From assembly GCF_003148565.1 (NCBI RefSeq), contig NZ_QGGL01000011.1, positions 62,001 to 126,000 on the forward strand: DNA of 64,000 nucleotides. The letters are read 5' to 3'. How positions within the stretch are numbered: position 1 is the stretch's first letter; each line of letters begins with the position of its first letter. This DNA is from Tumebacillus permanentifrigoris. Lineage in GTDB: Bacteria > Bacillota > Bacilli > Tumebacillales > Tumebacillaceae. Positions 7,534 to 16,445 of this stretch are shown here, one piece after another. The translations under genes and the position numbers were made by a program. The notes beneath the pieces were generated by a model that had not been told where the DNA came from, did no database searches, and saw only the letters and a program-made list of their open reading frames with translations.

Positions 7534-8760
7534 GTGCAGAGGATGATTCGAAAAACGGTATTGCCTAACGGGTTAACGATTGTAACGGAAAAAACGCCCT
7601 ACCTGCGTGGGGCGGTTGCGCACTTGCGCTTCGGCATCGGCTCAGGGCATGAGCCATTCCGACTGTGGGGTGTGGCGCACGTGTTGGAACACATGGTGTT
7701 CAAAGGCACGCCGCAGATGGACCAAGTGGAGTTCGGCAACGAGATTGCGCGGCTGGGCTGCTCGACCAACGCCTCGACAGGTTTTGAGTCGACGACGTTT
7801 GAGATCGACGGTCCAGCGGAGACGATTCTGCAAGGGCTGGATGTGTTCACCGAGTTGCTCGCCAATTTCCATGTGCCCGCCGAAGAGTTTGACAAGGAGA
7901 AAGACGTGATCCAAGAAGAGTGGAAGATGTACCGCGATGACCCGTCCGCGTGGGGCGAAGACCTCGCCTTTCACTCGTTGCTCGGCAACTTTGCACATCC
8001 GACCATCGGGTCGCCAGAGTCGATTGCCAGTCTGACGCGTCGTCAAGTGTTGGAATTTTCACAAGCGCACTACACGCCAGACAACTTGATCGTCGGGCTG
8101 GTTGGCAACGTGGAGCACGAAGCGGTTGTGGAAGTGCTCGCCAAGCATTTTGGCGACAACCCGCGCACGTGTGCCGAATTGCGATTGCCACCGCTGTCTC
8201 AAGTCAAGGTGCGGCATGAGGAGGAGGATTCGGAGCAGGAGCAAGTCTTTGTCGGCTTCCGGGCCCCGGCGATCCTGCGCCCGGACATCCCCGCGTTCGA
8301 TACAGCGATGACGATTTTCGGCGGCGACTCGTGGTCGCGACTGTTCCAGCGCTTGCGCAATGAACTCGGCCTCGTCTACAGCGTGGATGGCGGCTACTCG
8401 GGCTGGCCGCATGTCGGCTCGTACATGATCTATGCGGGGTGTCAACCGGCAGAGACCGACCGCGTGCTGGCGGAGATCGTCAATGAGATCGACAAGTTCA
8501 AGCGGGAGATCTCCCCAGACGAACTGGTGCGCTCGAAGGCGATGTTGCGCTCCTCGCTCCTGATGAGCAGCGACCAACTGGGCACCAAAGTCCAGAAGTT
8601 GATCGACGATGAAGTGCTCTGGGGCGAGTATCGTCCGTATGAGAAGGACATCAACGATCTGGAAGCGGTCACGGTCGAGCAGGCGTTGCAACTCGTCAAT
8701 GAAGTGTTCGACGACAAGTTGATGACCCGTGTCACCGTCGGCCCACATCAGCCAAAGTAA
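7534..8760 (+). CDS. M16 family zinc metallopeptidase (YmxG/MlpA-like)
   Basis: A 408-residue cytoplasmic insulinase/processing-peptidase-type protease. The inverted zinc motif H49-V-L-E52-H53 is followed by MVFKGT, and the distal Glu region is in VIQEEWKMYRDDP. The second M16 half carries RLFQRLRNELGLVYSVDGGYS, the substrate-binding R/Y signature. Length agrees with B. subtilis YmxG (409 residues). The start is taken as GTG 7534, five bases after AGGAG; ATG 7543 is the alternative. A strong terminator follows. Confidence 0.9.
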   Translation: MQRMIRKTVLPNGLTIVTEKTPYLRGAVAHLRFGIGSGHEPFRLWGVAHVLEHMVFKGTPQMDQVEFGNEIARLGCSTNASTGFESTTFEIDGPAETILQGLDVFTELLANFHVPAEEFDKEKDVIQEEWKMYRDDPSAWGEDLAFHSLLGNFAHPTIGSPESIASLTRRQVLEFSQAHYTPDNLIVGLVGNVEHEAVVEVLAKHFGDNPRTCAELRLPPLSQVKVRHEEEDSEQEQVFVGFRAPAILRPDIPAFDTAMTIFGGDSWSRLFQRLRNELGLVYSVDGGYSGWPHVGSYMIYAGCQPAETDRVLAEIVNEIDKFKREISPDELVRSKAMLRSSLLMSSDQLGTKVQKLIDDEVLWGEYRPYEKDINDLEAVTVEQALQLVNEVFDDKLMTRVTVGPHQPK

Positions 8761-8769
8761 TTCCGCCCC

Positions 8770-8804
8770 AAAAGCCCCTGTCCACGCGACAGGGGCTTTT
8801 TTTT
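8770..8804 (+). terminator. Intrinsic terminator after the M16 gene
   Basis: An 11-bp stem AAGCCCCTGTC/GACAGGGGCTT with a five-base loop (8783-8787), followed by eight T. Confidence 0.9.
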
Positions 8805-8833
8805 CCTGCTGTTCTGTGTGATTGTCAACGGTG

Positions 8834-8839
8834 TATAAT
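8834..8839 (+). promoter_or_regulatory. Likely -10 box for the DMT transporter gene
   Basis: A perfect TATAAT lies 49 bases upstream of the chosen ATG at 8888. No good -35 box is visible at 16-18 bases upstream; this region is better read as promoter than as an N-terminal extension of the protein. Confidence 0.45.
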
Positions 8840-8887
8840 CAGGTTGATAGGCACTTATTTCGATTTTCGAAAATTAGGAGTGTGGAG

Positions 8888-9811
8888 ATGAACGAAGAGA
8901 GAAAAGCCAGGCTGTTGCTGCTGTTTGTCGTAATTCTCTGGGGTTTGAACGTGGTGATGGTCAAGTACCTGTCGGCGTATTTCAACCCGACGATGCTCGG
9001 CGCGTGGCGGATCGGCGCGGCGGCAGTCTTGCTGACCGCTCTGGTCTGGAAACAGTACGGCTTCGTAAAAATCTCCTGGCGCGAGTGGGGCACGATCACG
9101 GGCATCGCCGTGTCGGGGATCTTCCTGCATCAGATCACGCTGTCGGCAGGGGTCAAGACCACAGAGGCGTCGACCGCATCGCTGATCCTCGGTCTGAATC
9201 CGCTGGTGACGATGGTTTTGGCGTACTTCCTGTTTCGCGAGCCCTTGACGGTGCGCAAGGTCGGTGGTGTCTTGCTCGGGTTCTGCGGCGTGTTCCTCGT
9301 CGTGTTCGGGAACTCGTGGGAGCAGTCGGCAGGCTTGCACTTCGGAGTGGGGGAGTGGTTGATCGTCGTGGCGATGCTGACGTATGTGATCAGCGGCATG
9401 TTCATAAAAAAAGCGACCCAGACTGTGCCGGTCATGGTCGTCACCGCGTACAGCCACATCATCGCGACGCTCCTCTTGGTCATCGCAGCCACTGGGCAAC
9501 AACTGGTGTCTGACGCCCCGTTTACGCTGTCCTCCGACTGGTTCGTCTGGGGCGTGTTGCTGTTCTCGGCGTTTTTCGCGACCGGATATGGCTCCGTGTG
9601 GTGGAACTCTGGCATCCGCATCATCGGGGCTGGGCGCACGGCGATGTACATCAACGGCATGCCGATGCTCAGTCTGATCTTCTCCGTGCTCTTGCTCGGC
9701 GAATCGATCACGTGGATTCACATCTTCGGATTCTCGACCGTCTTCGTGGCGATCCTGCTCGGGACGTCGAAGTCGAAAGCCGAGCGCCAACTCCTCAACC
9801 AGAGCGTCTGA
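8888..9811 (+). CDS. EamA/DMT-family transporter
   Basis: A 307-residue integral membrane protein with about ten hydrophobic segments in two EamA repeats, a drug/metabolite transporter of the 10-TMS class. Recognisable features are LLFVVILWGLNVVMVKY in TM1, ASLILGLNPLVTMVLAY...REPLTVRKVGG in the first repeat and GESITWIHIFGFSTVFVAILLG at the end. Substrate cannot be inferred. The frame is open 22 codons further upstream, but AGGAG at 8876-8880 is placed for the ATG at 8888. It converges on the M20 peptidase gene through a shared terminator. Confidence 0.9.
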   Translation: MNEERKARLLLLFVVILWGLNVVMVKYLSAYFNPTMLGAWRIGAAAVLLTALVWKQYGFVKISWREWGTITGIAVSGIFLHQITLSAGVKTTEASTASLILGLNPLVTMVLAYFLFREPLTVRKVGGVLLGFCGVFLVVFGNSWEQSAGLHFGVGEWLIVVAMLTYVISGMFIKKATQTVPVMVVTAYSHIIATLLLVIAATGQQLVSDAPFTLSSDWFVWGVLLFSAFFATGYGSVWWNSGIRIIGAGRTAMYINGMPMLSLIFSVLLLGESITWIHIFGFSTVFVAILLGTSKSKAERQLLNQSV

Positions 9812-9819
9812 TGCGCAGA

Positions 9820-9856
9820 AAAAAGCCTTTGCCCACGTGGGCAAAGGCTTTTTTTC
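9820..9856. terminator. Bidirectional terminator between DMT and M20 genes
   Basis: A 12-bp stem AGCCTTTGCCCA/TGGGCAAAGGCT with a tiny loop has A-run left and T-run right, serving both convergent genes. Confidence 0.9.
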
Positions 9857-9858
9857 AC

Positions 9859-10983
9859 TTACAGGGCTGTGAACAAGCGCACCAACAACGCGATGTTGCG
9901 CGGGATCGCATCGATCACCACATGCTCGTGCGAGGCATGGGCACCATCGCCCATCGGACCCAGCCCGTCGAGTACGACACAGCCGGCCGAGGCCGCGATG
10001 TTGCCGTCAGACGTGCCGCCCACGCCGATCTCACCGAGCGTGAAGCCTTCCAATTCCGCCTGCTCCTGTGCCACGCGGAAGAGGCGTTCTGTGCCCGCCG
10101 TGCGCTCCATCGGATGCTTGTCGATGCCCCCCTCTACCACGAGGCGAGCCCCCTCCAACACCGGCTGCAACGCGTGCATTTTTGACGTGATCACATCCGC
10201 CTCTGACGCGATCTGCACGCGGACATCGATGTGGACTTCTGCATACTCCGGCACGACGTTCGAGGTGGTGCCGCCGCGGATCGTCCCGACCGACAGCGTG
10301 GTGCCGAGCGCATAGTTCGTCCAAGATTGGATTTCGAGGATGTGATGTGCGAGCTCGGCAATCGCGTTGACACCCTTTTGGTGGTCATTGCCGGCGTGTG
10401 CGGCCTGGCCATAGGCGCGGAGCGTGAATTCGCCACCGCCCTTGCGCGAGGTCTTCAACAACCCCTCGCCAAATGACGGTTCGATGACGAGCGCCAAAGC
10501 GCTTTTTCGCGCTTCGGCTTGAATGAGTTCTCTGGAGGAAACGGAACCGATCTCCTCATCTGTGTTCCAGAAAAACACCAGCTTTTTGTTCAACGGCAAG
10601 TGGTTCTCCAGAATGGCCTGCAACGCGAAGTAGGAGAACACAATCCCAGCCTTCATGTCATACGTGCCGGGTCCATACGCTCGACCGTCCGCGATACGCC
10701 ACGGTTCGGTGGCGAGGGTGCCGACGTTTTTCACCGTATCGAAGTGCCCGAGCACGAGAATCTGCTCCTCGCCCTCGCCAACCTCCAAGCGCAATTGGTT
10801 GCCCATCGTCTGTTGCTCATGCACCGTCAGCGTACAACCCAATGCTGTGAAACGCTCTTGGATCAAGGCCCCGAGGGAATCGACCGCCGCTTTGTCATGC
10901 GTCGGTGATTCCAATTCCACATAGGTTTTCAGTTCTTCCAACACGTCATCCAAGCGTTCTTGGAAATACGTCGTCCAGTTCAT
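9859..10983 (-). CDS. M20 family metallopeptidase (carboxypeptidase G2-like)
   Basis: About 374 residues. M20 zinc peptidases are di-zinc amidohydrolases that remove C-terminal residues or hydrolyse acylated amino acids. Ligand motifs seen are LGHFDTV (His/Asp), YGPGTYDMKAG (bridging Asp), FFWNTDEEIGS (Glu-Glu) and LALVIEPS. The late GVGGTSDGNIAA and HASHEHVV segments match the carboxypeptidase G2 / ArgE/DapE-like branch. Start chosen at ATG 10983; a GTG at 10989, with GGGGG 7 bases upstream, is an equally good start, while longer in-frame extensions lack a ribosome site. Substrate uncertain. Confidence 0.88.
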   Translation of the reverse strand: MNWTTYFQERLDDVLEELKTYVELESPTHDKAAVDSLGALIQERFTALGCTLTVHEQQTMGNQLRLEVGEGEEQILVLGHFDTVKNVGTLATEPWRIADGRAYGPGTYDMKAGIVFSYFALQAILENHLPLNKKLVFFWNTDEEIGSVSSRELIQAEARKSALALVIEPSFGEGLLKTSRKGGGEFTLRAYGQAAHAGNDHQKGVNAIAELAHHILEIQSWTNYALGTTLSVGTIRGGTTSNVVPEYAEVHIDVRVQIASEADVITSKMHALQPVLEGARLVVEGGIDKHPMERTAGTERLFRVAQEQAELEGFTLGEIGVGGTSDGNIAASAGCVVLDGLGPMGDGAHASHEHVVIDAIPRNIALLVRLFTAL

Positions 10984-11165
10984 CACCACTTGCAAGCCCC
11001 CTTTTCCCCACACTATGCCAAGTTTCTCCAGACAGGTCAAGGCTATGCACGAATTGACTGAAATTTCTGTGTGCAACAGCAGGCACAGCTCCCCGAAAAA
11101 CCAAGAAATTAAGCGGATAATCGAGATTGAGACGATTAAACCGAACGATAAGGAACTTCAGCAAA

Positions 11166-11195
11166 TTGCGCTCATTATGCGAGGTGTCGTATAAA
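11166..11195 (+). promoter_or_regulatory. Candidate promoter of the amino acid ABC transporter operon
   Basis: TTGCGC (11166-11171) and TATAAA (11190-11195), 18 bases apart, lie about 80 bases upstream of the lipoprotein start. The rest of the 290-base gap (10984-11275) shows no coding sequence or riboswitch that I recognise. Confidence 0.4.
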
Positions 11196-11275
11196 TATCC
11201 ATATCCATTCAACGGTTTATGAATCGAGACCAACAGAGTCTTCCATAGATACACACACATAGGGGGAACTACACG

Positions 11276-12067
11276 ATGAACAACAAACACCTGAAAACGC
11301 TGACCTTGATCTCCATGACCGCCGCATTGGCGATGACAGTGGGCTGTGGCTCCACCTCATCCGATGCCACCGCGTCGAGCAGCAACGCGTCCGCGAAAAA
11401 ACTCGTCATGATGACTTCGGCCGACTACCCGCCCTACGAGTCGCACAAAACGGATGGTGGCTCCGACCAGATCGTCGGATTTGACGTAGACATCGCCAAG
11501 GCGATCTCCAAAAACCTCGGCTACGAACTCCAGATCAAGGACGTCGATTTCAACGGTCTGCTCCCGGCTCTGCAAGCGAAGCAATCTGACTTCGTGATGG
11601 CAGGCATGACCCCGAAGCCGGAGCGCTTGCAAAACGCCGACTTCTCCGATATGTATTATGAAGCGAAAAATACGATCATCGCGAAAAAAGGCGCCAACCT
11701 GAAAACCGAAGCGGACATCAAAGCCAAAAAAGTAGGTGTCCAGCTCGGTTCGATCCAAGAAGGGGCCGCAAAGAAAATGGAAGGTGTCAACATCACCTCC
11801 CTGAACAAAATTGGCGACCTGATCCAAGAGATCAAGGCAGGTCGCCTCGACGCAGCGATCATCGAGGACACCGTCGCGAAGGGGTACATCGCGTCGAACA
11901 AAGACCTCGAATTCAACACGATCCCGCAAACCGAATCGGCAGGTTCCGCGATTGCCTTCCCGAAAGGCTCCACCCTCGTCGGCGATTTCAACAAGGAACT
12001 CCAAAAGCTCAAAGACAGTGGCGAACTCGACAGCCTGATCAAAAAGTGGTTCGAAACCACCAACTAG
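11276..12067 (+). CDS. Amino acid ABC transporter, substrate-binding lipoprotein
   Basis: A 263-residue family-3 solute-binding protein, lipid-anchored outside the membrane. The signal peptide ends in the lipobox TVGC (Cys about 24), followed by a Ser/Ala/Thr-rich spacer. The SBP_bac_3 signature is present: PPYESH then IVGFDVDIAKAISKNLG, then DFVMAGMTPKPERL. It captures a polar amino acid for the permease and ATPase encoded immediately downstream. The ligand (Arg, Gln, His or Cys type) cannot be set from sequence alone. ATG follows AGGGGGA. Confidence 0.92.
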   Translation: MNNKHLKTLTLISMTAALAMTVGCGSTSSDATASSSNASAKKLVMMTSADYPPYESHKTDGGSDQIVGFDVDIAKAISKNLGYELQIKDVDFNGLLPALQAKQSDFVMAGMTPKPERLQNADFSDMYYEAKNTIIAKKGANLKTEADIKAKKVGVQLGSIQEGAAKKMEGVNITSLNKIGDLIQEIKAGRLDAAIIEDTVAKGYIASNKDLEFNTIPQTESAGSAIAFPKGSTLVGDFNKELQKLKDSGELDSLIKKWFETTN

Positions 12068-12087
12068 AAACGAGGTGACTCTGGGGC

Positions 12088-12747
12088 ATGAATTTGGACT
12101 TTAGCAAAATTGTGCCCTCGATCCCTTTTATCCTGAGTGGGATCGGGGTCACGTTGGAATACATGCTGCTCTCCGCCGTGCTTGGCTTGCTGTGGGGCGT
12201 CGTGCTGGCGCTGTTCAAAATTTCCAACAACAAGTACTTGAATGGATTTGCCGTGGTCTACACCTCGATTTTTCGAGGAACACCGCTGATCGTGATGCTG
12301 GCGTTGATTCACTACGCCGTTCCGCAACTGACCGGCTACAGCATACAACCGTTGCAATCGGGCGTGATCACGTTTGCCTTGAACTCCGCCGCCTACATCT
12401 CGGAGACGATTCGTGGCGGGATCATCTCGGTTGACAAAGGCCAGCGCGAAGCAGCGCTTGCCTTAGGTATTCCGTACAAAAAAATGATGTGGGACATCAT
12501 CCTCCCGCAAGCGGTCAAAAACATCCTCCCCGCGATGGTCAACGAGAGCATCGCGCTGCTCAAAGATACCGCGTTGATCTCCACGATCGGTGCGCTCGAC
12601 CTCCTGCGTCGTGGCAACCTCGTGGCGGCGGAGAAGTACATCTACTTCGAACCGCTGTTGTTCGTCGCGGCGATCTACTATGGAATGGTCATGATCCTCA
12701 CATTCGGAGCCCGCGTGCTCGAAAGGAGATTGCGTCGCAGTGATTAA
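12088..12747 (+). CDS. Amino acid ABC transporter permease
   Basis: A 219-residue integral membrane protein of the HisM/GlnP family with about five transmembrane segments. The coupling-helix (EAA) motif appears as [20 protein letters not shown]...PQA, and the N-terminal [13 protein letters not shown] is typical of this family. It would form the membrane channel, probably as a homodimer since only one permease gene is present. It starts 20 bases after the binding-protein gene and overlaps the ATPase gene by 8 bases. Confidence 0.92.
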   Translation: MNLDFSKIVPSIPFILSGIGVTLEYMLLSAVLGLLWGVVLALFKISNNKYLNGFAVVYTSIFRGTPLIVMLALIHYAVPQLTGYSIQPLQSGVITFALNSAAYISETIRGGIISVDKGQREAALALGIPYKKMMWDIILPQAVKNILPAMVNESIALLKDTALISTIGALDLLRRGNLVAAEKYIYFEPLLFVAAIYYGMVMILTFGARVLERRLRRSD

Positions 12748-13462
12748 GGTAGAATCGCTTTCCAAATCGTTTGGCAAACTTGCCGTCCTGCACGACATCT
12801 CCGTCGAGATTGGCAAGGGGGAAGTCGTCGCGATCATCGGCCCGTCTGGATCGGGGAAGTCCACGTTGCTCCGCTGCTTGAACCTGCTCGAAGTTCCGAC
12901 CCGCGGTCACGTTGTGATCAAGGGGGAGGAGATCACCGCGCCACGTGCTGATGCGATGAAAATTCGCCAGTCGATCGGTATGGTGTTCCAGCATTTCCAC
13001 CTGTTTCCGAACATGACGGTGCTGGAGAATGTCGCCTATGCTCCAACCAACGTCAAGAGAGTAGCCAAGGACCAAGCGCGGCAAAAAGCGCTCGACCTGT
13101 TGACCCGCGTCGGGCTGGCCGACAAAGCGGACGTCTACCCGTCGAAGCTCTCTGGCGGGCAGAAACAGCGTGTCGCGATTGCCCGGGCGTTGGCGATGGA
13201 GCCGGAGATCATGCTGTTCGACGAGCCGACCTCCGCACTGGACCCTGAGATGGTCAAGGAAGTGCTGGAGGTCATGAAGTCACTGGCCCACACCGGCATC
13301 ACGATGGCTATCGTCACGCATGAGATGGGATTCGCCCGGGAAGTGGCGGATCGCATCCTGTTCCTCGACGGTGGTCGGCTCGTAGAAGACGCCCCGCCCG
13401 CGGAGTTTTTCACACAGCCCAAGAGCGAACGCGCCCAGACTTTTTTGGACAAGATGTTGTAA
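12740..13462 (+). CDS. Amino acid ABC transporter ATP-binding protein
   Basis: A 240-residue ATPase of the GlnQ/ArtM type that energises the upstream permease. Walker A is GPSGSGKST, the Q-loop [13 protein letters not shown], the signature [15 protein letters not shown], Walker [14 protein letters not shown] and the H-loop IVTHEMGFA. The start codon is GTG at 12740, inside the permease gene, with AAAGGAG upstream, implying coupled translation. A strong terminator closes the three-gene operon. Confidence 0.95.
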   Translation: MIKVESLSKSFGKLAVLHDISVEIGKGEVVAIIGPSGSGKSTLLRCLNLLEVPTRGHVVIKGEEITAPRADAMKIRQSIGMVFQHFHLFPNMTVLENVAYAPTNVKRVAKDQARQKALDLLTRVGLADKADVYPSKLSGGQKQRVAIARALAMEPEIMLFDEPTSALDPEMVKEVLEVMKSLAHTGITMAIVTHEMGFAREVADRILFLDGGRLVEDAPPAEFFTQPKSERAQTFLDKML

Positions 13463-13500
13463 AAAAACAGCCGACCCGGTGTGGGTCGGCTGTTTTTTTC
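13463..13500 (+). terminator. Terminator of the amino acid ABC operon
   Basis: Stem ACAGCCGACCC/GGGTCGGCTGT with a short loop, flanked by A-run and T-run. Confidence 0.9.
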
Positions 13501-13561
13501 GTGTGATAGGGAACAGTAAGAGAAAAACAGATGTCAACCTCAGGGGTAAGGGGATAGGTGT

Positions 13562-14008
13562 ATGAAGGTCGATTCCTTCGAAAGATTACTGTGGTCGATT
13601 GCATTCCCTGGATTCGGCCAACTGCTCAACGGACAGGTTTTCAAAGGGGTGCTGTTCGTTGGCTTGGAGTTTTTGATCAATGTACAATCGCACTTAAATG
13701 CGGCGATCATCACGAGTTTTCATGGGGATCTATCAGCCTCTGTGCAACAGACTAACTATCAATGGTTGATGTTCTATCCTTGTGTCTACATGTTTGCGGT
13801 GTGGGACTCGTATACGTTCGCTGGGGGTGGACAGGGGCGGTTTGGCTATTTGCCGTTTGTTTTTTCCGCGTATACGGGAACACTGGGTGTGATCTATTCC
13901 ACCGACTGGTGGGGGCCCGTCTGGTTGCCGATCGTGGGGCTGATGGTCGGAGCCGTGATCGGATGGATGCTCAGGAGGTTGCTGGTGACCTTGACAAAAA
14001 ACGCCTAA
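13562..14008 (+). CDS. Small integral membrane protein of unknown function
   Basis: A 148-residue protein with about four hydrophobic segments: LLWSIAFPGFGQLLNGQ-FKGVLFVGLEFLINV, WLMFYPCVYMFAVWDSYTF, LPFVFSAYTGTLGVIY and WLPIVGLMVGAVIGWML. The opening AFPGFGQLLNGQ resembles the GxGQ-type turn of TM2-like/DUF5683-like small membrane proteins, but I cannot name a family with confidence. AAGGGG lies 9 bases before the ATG. It stands between the ABC operon terminator and the YwhD-family gene, about 40 bases before the latter. Confidence 0.75.
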   Translation: MKVDSFERLLWSIAFPGFGQLLNGQVFKGVLFVGLEFLINVQSHLNAAIITSFHGDLSASVQQTNYQWLMFYPCVYMFAVWDSYTFAGGGQGRFGYLPFVFSAYTGTLGVIYSTDWWGPVWLPIVGLMVGAVIGWMLRRLLVTLTKNA

Positions 14009-14047
14009 ATCGAGTACGATCCCTTAAAACTGGGAGGGATTTCAAAC

Positions 14048-14506
14048 ATGGAATTGAACCTGACAGGGCGCACCGGACATGGCACGCCCGATGACTTTGC
14101 AACGCTGTCTGTCGTGATGATCGATGGCGATGATCTCTATGTAGACAATGGCGCGATCCACGGCAAGTCTCGACTGGAGCGCGGTGTTGATTTCCGCACC
14201 TACACCAAGCCAGAGGATGTCCCGAACGGGCGCAAGGTGAAGGAAGTTTGGGTGCAGTTGAAGTCCTACGAGACGGGCCGTGGGTACTATGGACTGGTCT
14301 CAGCGGAACTCGTGGTCAACAGCGAGGACATGGTGGGCTACAAGAGCATGGGCGCATTGGTGATGGCGATGGATGGCGCCATCAAGGGCAAGTTCTCGCT
14401 GGCGCACCTCACCACGGAGGAGCGAGCGAAGTTCCGCAACTTCCTCGAAACGTTCCGTGCCGACCTCTGGGCGAACACACCAGAGGAGATCAAGGGACAA
14501 CTGTAA
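14048..14506 (+). CDS. ywhD: YwhD family protein
   Basis: A 152-residue soluble protein. The block YVDNGAIHGKSRLERGVDF, the following VPNGRKVKEVWV, and AELVVNSEDMVGYKSM match my memory of the YwhD family of Bacillales, whose function is unknown. It is slightly shorter than the B. subtilis protein (about 170 residues). GGGAGGGAT precedes the ATG. A weak hairpin terminator follows. Confidence 0.7.
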   Translation: MELNLTGRTGHGTPDDFATLSVVMIDGDDLYVDNGAIHGKSRLERGVDFRTYTKPEDVPNGRKVKEVWVQLKSYETGRGYYGLVSAELVVNSEDMVGYKSMGALVMAMDGAIKGKFSLAHLTTEERAKFRNFLETFRADLWANTPEEIKGQL

Positions 14507-14518
14507 AAGCGGATGTTG

Positions 14519-14566
14519 TGCAGACCACTGAGGGAGTATCGGCCCACGGTGGTCTTCCTGTTTTCT
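14519..14566 (+). terminator. Possible terminator after ywhD
   Basis: AGACCAC...GTGGTCT with a long interior, followed by TCCTGTTTTC. It is weaker than the other terminators in the window. Confidence 0.4.
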
Positions 14567-14626
14567 AGACCCTATGCATCAACGCATAGAAATTCAGAAA
14601 AGATTATTTCTAATCTATCTCATTGG

Positions 14627-14635
14627 TGATATAAT
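14627..14635 (+). promoter_or_regulatory. Extended -10 promoter of the decarboxylase gene
   Basis: TGATATAAT is a perfect extended -10 element (TGnTATAAT), 38 bases upstream of the ATG at 14674. No strong -35 box is visible, as is usual for extended -10 promoters. Confidence 0.6.
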
Positions 14636-14673
14636 ACCCTTCGTATCTTTGTTGACGAAAGGAAAGGTGTGAG

Positions 14674-16122
14674 ATGCAAAACCAAACCCCCCTGTTCACG
14701 AAGCTCGTGGAACACGCGAGCCGGAACCCGATTCAGTTTCACATTCCCGCGCATAAAAAAGGCTTCGGGATGCCGAATGAGTTTTCCGAGTTTATCGGCC
14801 CGAACGCCCTCTCCATAGATCTGATCAACATCGCGCCGTTGGACGATCTGCACTCCCCGAAAGGCATCATTAAGGAAGCGCAAGAGCTCGCCGCACGTGC
14901 TTATGGCGCGGACCATACTTACTTTTCCGTTCATGGCACTTCCGGTGCGATCATGACGATGGTCATGGCGGCCGTCGGACCTGGTGAAAAGATCCTCGTC
15001 CCGCGCAACTCGCACAAATCGATCCTCTCGGCGATCATCTTCTCCGGCGCGCATCCCGTATTTATGCATCCAGAGATCGATGCTGAGATCGGCATCGCCC
15101 ATGGGGTATCGCTGGACACGGTTCGCGATACGCTCGATGCCCATCTTGATGCCAAAGCTGTGCTGTTGATCAACCCGACCTACTTCGGTGTGTCCGCCGA
15201 TCTCAAGTCGATCGTCGATCTCGTCCACTCGCGCGGAATCCCCGTGCTCGTCGACGAAGCGCATGGCGTGCTGTTCGGCTTCCATGAAGACTTGCCGCTC
15301 TCCGCGATGCAGGCGGGTGCTGACATGGCTGCAACCTCCGTACACAAGCTCGGCGGCTCGATGACCCAGAGTTCCGTCCTGAACATCCGCGAGGGCCTGA
15401 TCTCGCCGGAGCACGTGCAGTCGGTGCTCTCGATGCTGCATACGACCTCTACGTCCTACCTGTTGCTCGCCTCGCTCGATGTCGCGCGCAAAAACCTCGC
15501 GATCCACGGTCATGACTTGATCACGAAGACGTTGGATCTGGCACACGATGCACGCCGTCGCATCAACGCCATCGATGGCATGTACTGTTTTGGCGATGAG
15601 ATCCTCAAAAACAGCGCAACCTTCGCCCATGACCCGTTGAAAATCAACGTCACCGTCAGCGACCTCGGGTTGACCGGTTGGGAAGTGGAGAAAATCCTGC
15701 GCTCTGACTTCAACATTGAAGTCGAAATGTCCGACTTGTACAACATCCTCTGCATCATCACGTTCGGCGACACGCAAGAGACGATCGATCTCTTGGTCAG
15801 CGCGCTGGAAGTGATCGCGGTCAAGTACCGCCGTGAAGTGCTGGAGCGCAAGCACGTCAAATACCCGTCCACGCCGCAGTTGGCGCTCTCGCCACGCGAC
15901 GCGTTCTATAACAAACAGACGGAGATCGTCCCGCTCGCCGAAGCGGCCGGACGCATCATCGCCGAATTCATCATGGTCTACCCGCCGGGCATCCCGATCG
16001 TCATGCCGGGCGAAGTTGTCACGGCTGACAATATCGGCTACATCGTCGAACACATCAAGGAAGGTCTGCCCGTGCAAGGCCCGGACGACCCGAATATCGA
16101 GTTTGTCAAAGTCCTCAAATAG
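14674..16122 (+). CDS. speA: Orn/Lys/Arg decarboxylase family protein (probable arginine decarboxylase)
   Basis: A 482-residue PLP enzyme of the Orn/Lys/Arg decarboxylase group, the size of B. subtilis SpeA/YaaO (about 490) and lacking the N-terminal wing domain of enterobacterial enzymes. Motifs include FHIPAHKKGFG at the start, YFSVHGTSGA, LVDEAHGVLFG (PLP-ring Asp/His) and SVHKLGGSMTQSS with the Schiff-base lysine K225. The late YPPGIPIVMPGE is a conserved C-terminal landmark. It would decarboxylate arginine (agmatine for polyamine synthesis) or lysine (cadaverine), and I cannot separate the two by eye. AAAGGAAAGGTG precedes the ATG. A terminator follows directly. Confidence 0.85.
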   Translation: MQNQTPLFTKLVEHASRNPIQFHIPAHKKGFGMPNEFSEFIGPNALSIDLINIAPLDDLHSPKGIIKEAQELAARAYGADHTYFSVHGTSGAIMTMVMAAVGPGEKILVPRNSHKSILSAIIFSGAHPVFMHPEIDAEIGIAHGVSLDTVRDTLDAHLDAKAVLLINPTYFGVSADLKSIVDLVHSRGIPVLVDEAHGVLFGFHEDLPLSAMQAGADMAATSVHKLGGSMTQSSVLNIREGLISPEHVQSVLSMLHTTSTSYLLLASLDVARKNLAIHGHDLITKTLDLAHDARRRINAIDGMYCFGDEILKNSATFAHDPLKINVTVSDLGLTGWEVEKILRSDFNIEVEMSDLYNILCIITFGDTQETIDLLVSALEVIAVKYRREVLERKHVKYPSTPQLALSPRDAFYNKQTEIVPLAEAAGRIIAEFIMVYPPGIPIVMPGEVVTADNIGYIVEHIKEGLPVQGPDDPNIEFVKVLK

Positions 16123-16132
16123 TTTCGATACA

Positions 16133-16172
16133 AGAGCTCCTCTCCGCCTCCGGGCGGGGAGGAGCTTTTTTC
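16133..16172 (+). terminator. Terminator after the decarboxylase gene
   Basis: Long GC-rich stem (GAGCTCCTC...GAGGAGCTT, with CCGCC/GGCGG inside) followed by TTTTTT. Confidence 0.85.
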
Positions 16173-16308
16173 CAGATCGCGGGAAACCCGCAGTGGGATC
16201 GGCTGCGGAGATATTCCCAGTTGGTTTCCAGTTATCGCCTAGTGATCCACTCGGGATTGTCTGATAGAGTGAAGCAAGTGTTCGACACCGAACGTAAAAA
16301 ACCATAAC

Positions 16309-16424
16309 AAGCCGAATCCTCACACACGAAGAGGAGCGGAGGAACCAAACTTGGGGTGAACTTGCCACAACACGTGGCGAGCGGGAACCTTCTTCCCGAA
16401 TCCGTCAGCTAACTCCGCAGGCTT
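16309..16424 (+). promoter_or_regulatory. c-di-AMP riboswitch (ydaO/yuaA leader)
   Basis: The conserved blocks of the ydaO/yuaA class appear in order: GCCGAATCCT, GAGCGGAGGAACCAA, TTGGGGTGAA, then CCGAATCCGTCAGCTAACTC and GCAGGC. The terminal AAGCC/GGCTT pairing (16309-16313 with 16420-16424) would form P1. It lies about 20 bases before a LysM-3D cell-wall protein gene, the classic genomic context. Known ydaO riboswitches switch expression off when c-di-AMP is high. No separate terminator hairpin with a T-run is obvious between aptamer and start codon, so the expression platform is unclear. The rest of the 16173-16308 stretch shows nothing else that I can name. Confidence 0.92.
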
Positions 16425-16445
16425 CTAGAAGGGACGTGCAAGACC

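Noticed and set aside
14620-16368. A 582-codon open frame antisense to the decarboxylase gene
   Set aside because: It is the complement of a clearly conserved PLP enzyme, rich in Arg, His and Asp with no domain signal; high GC makes long antisense frames common here.
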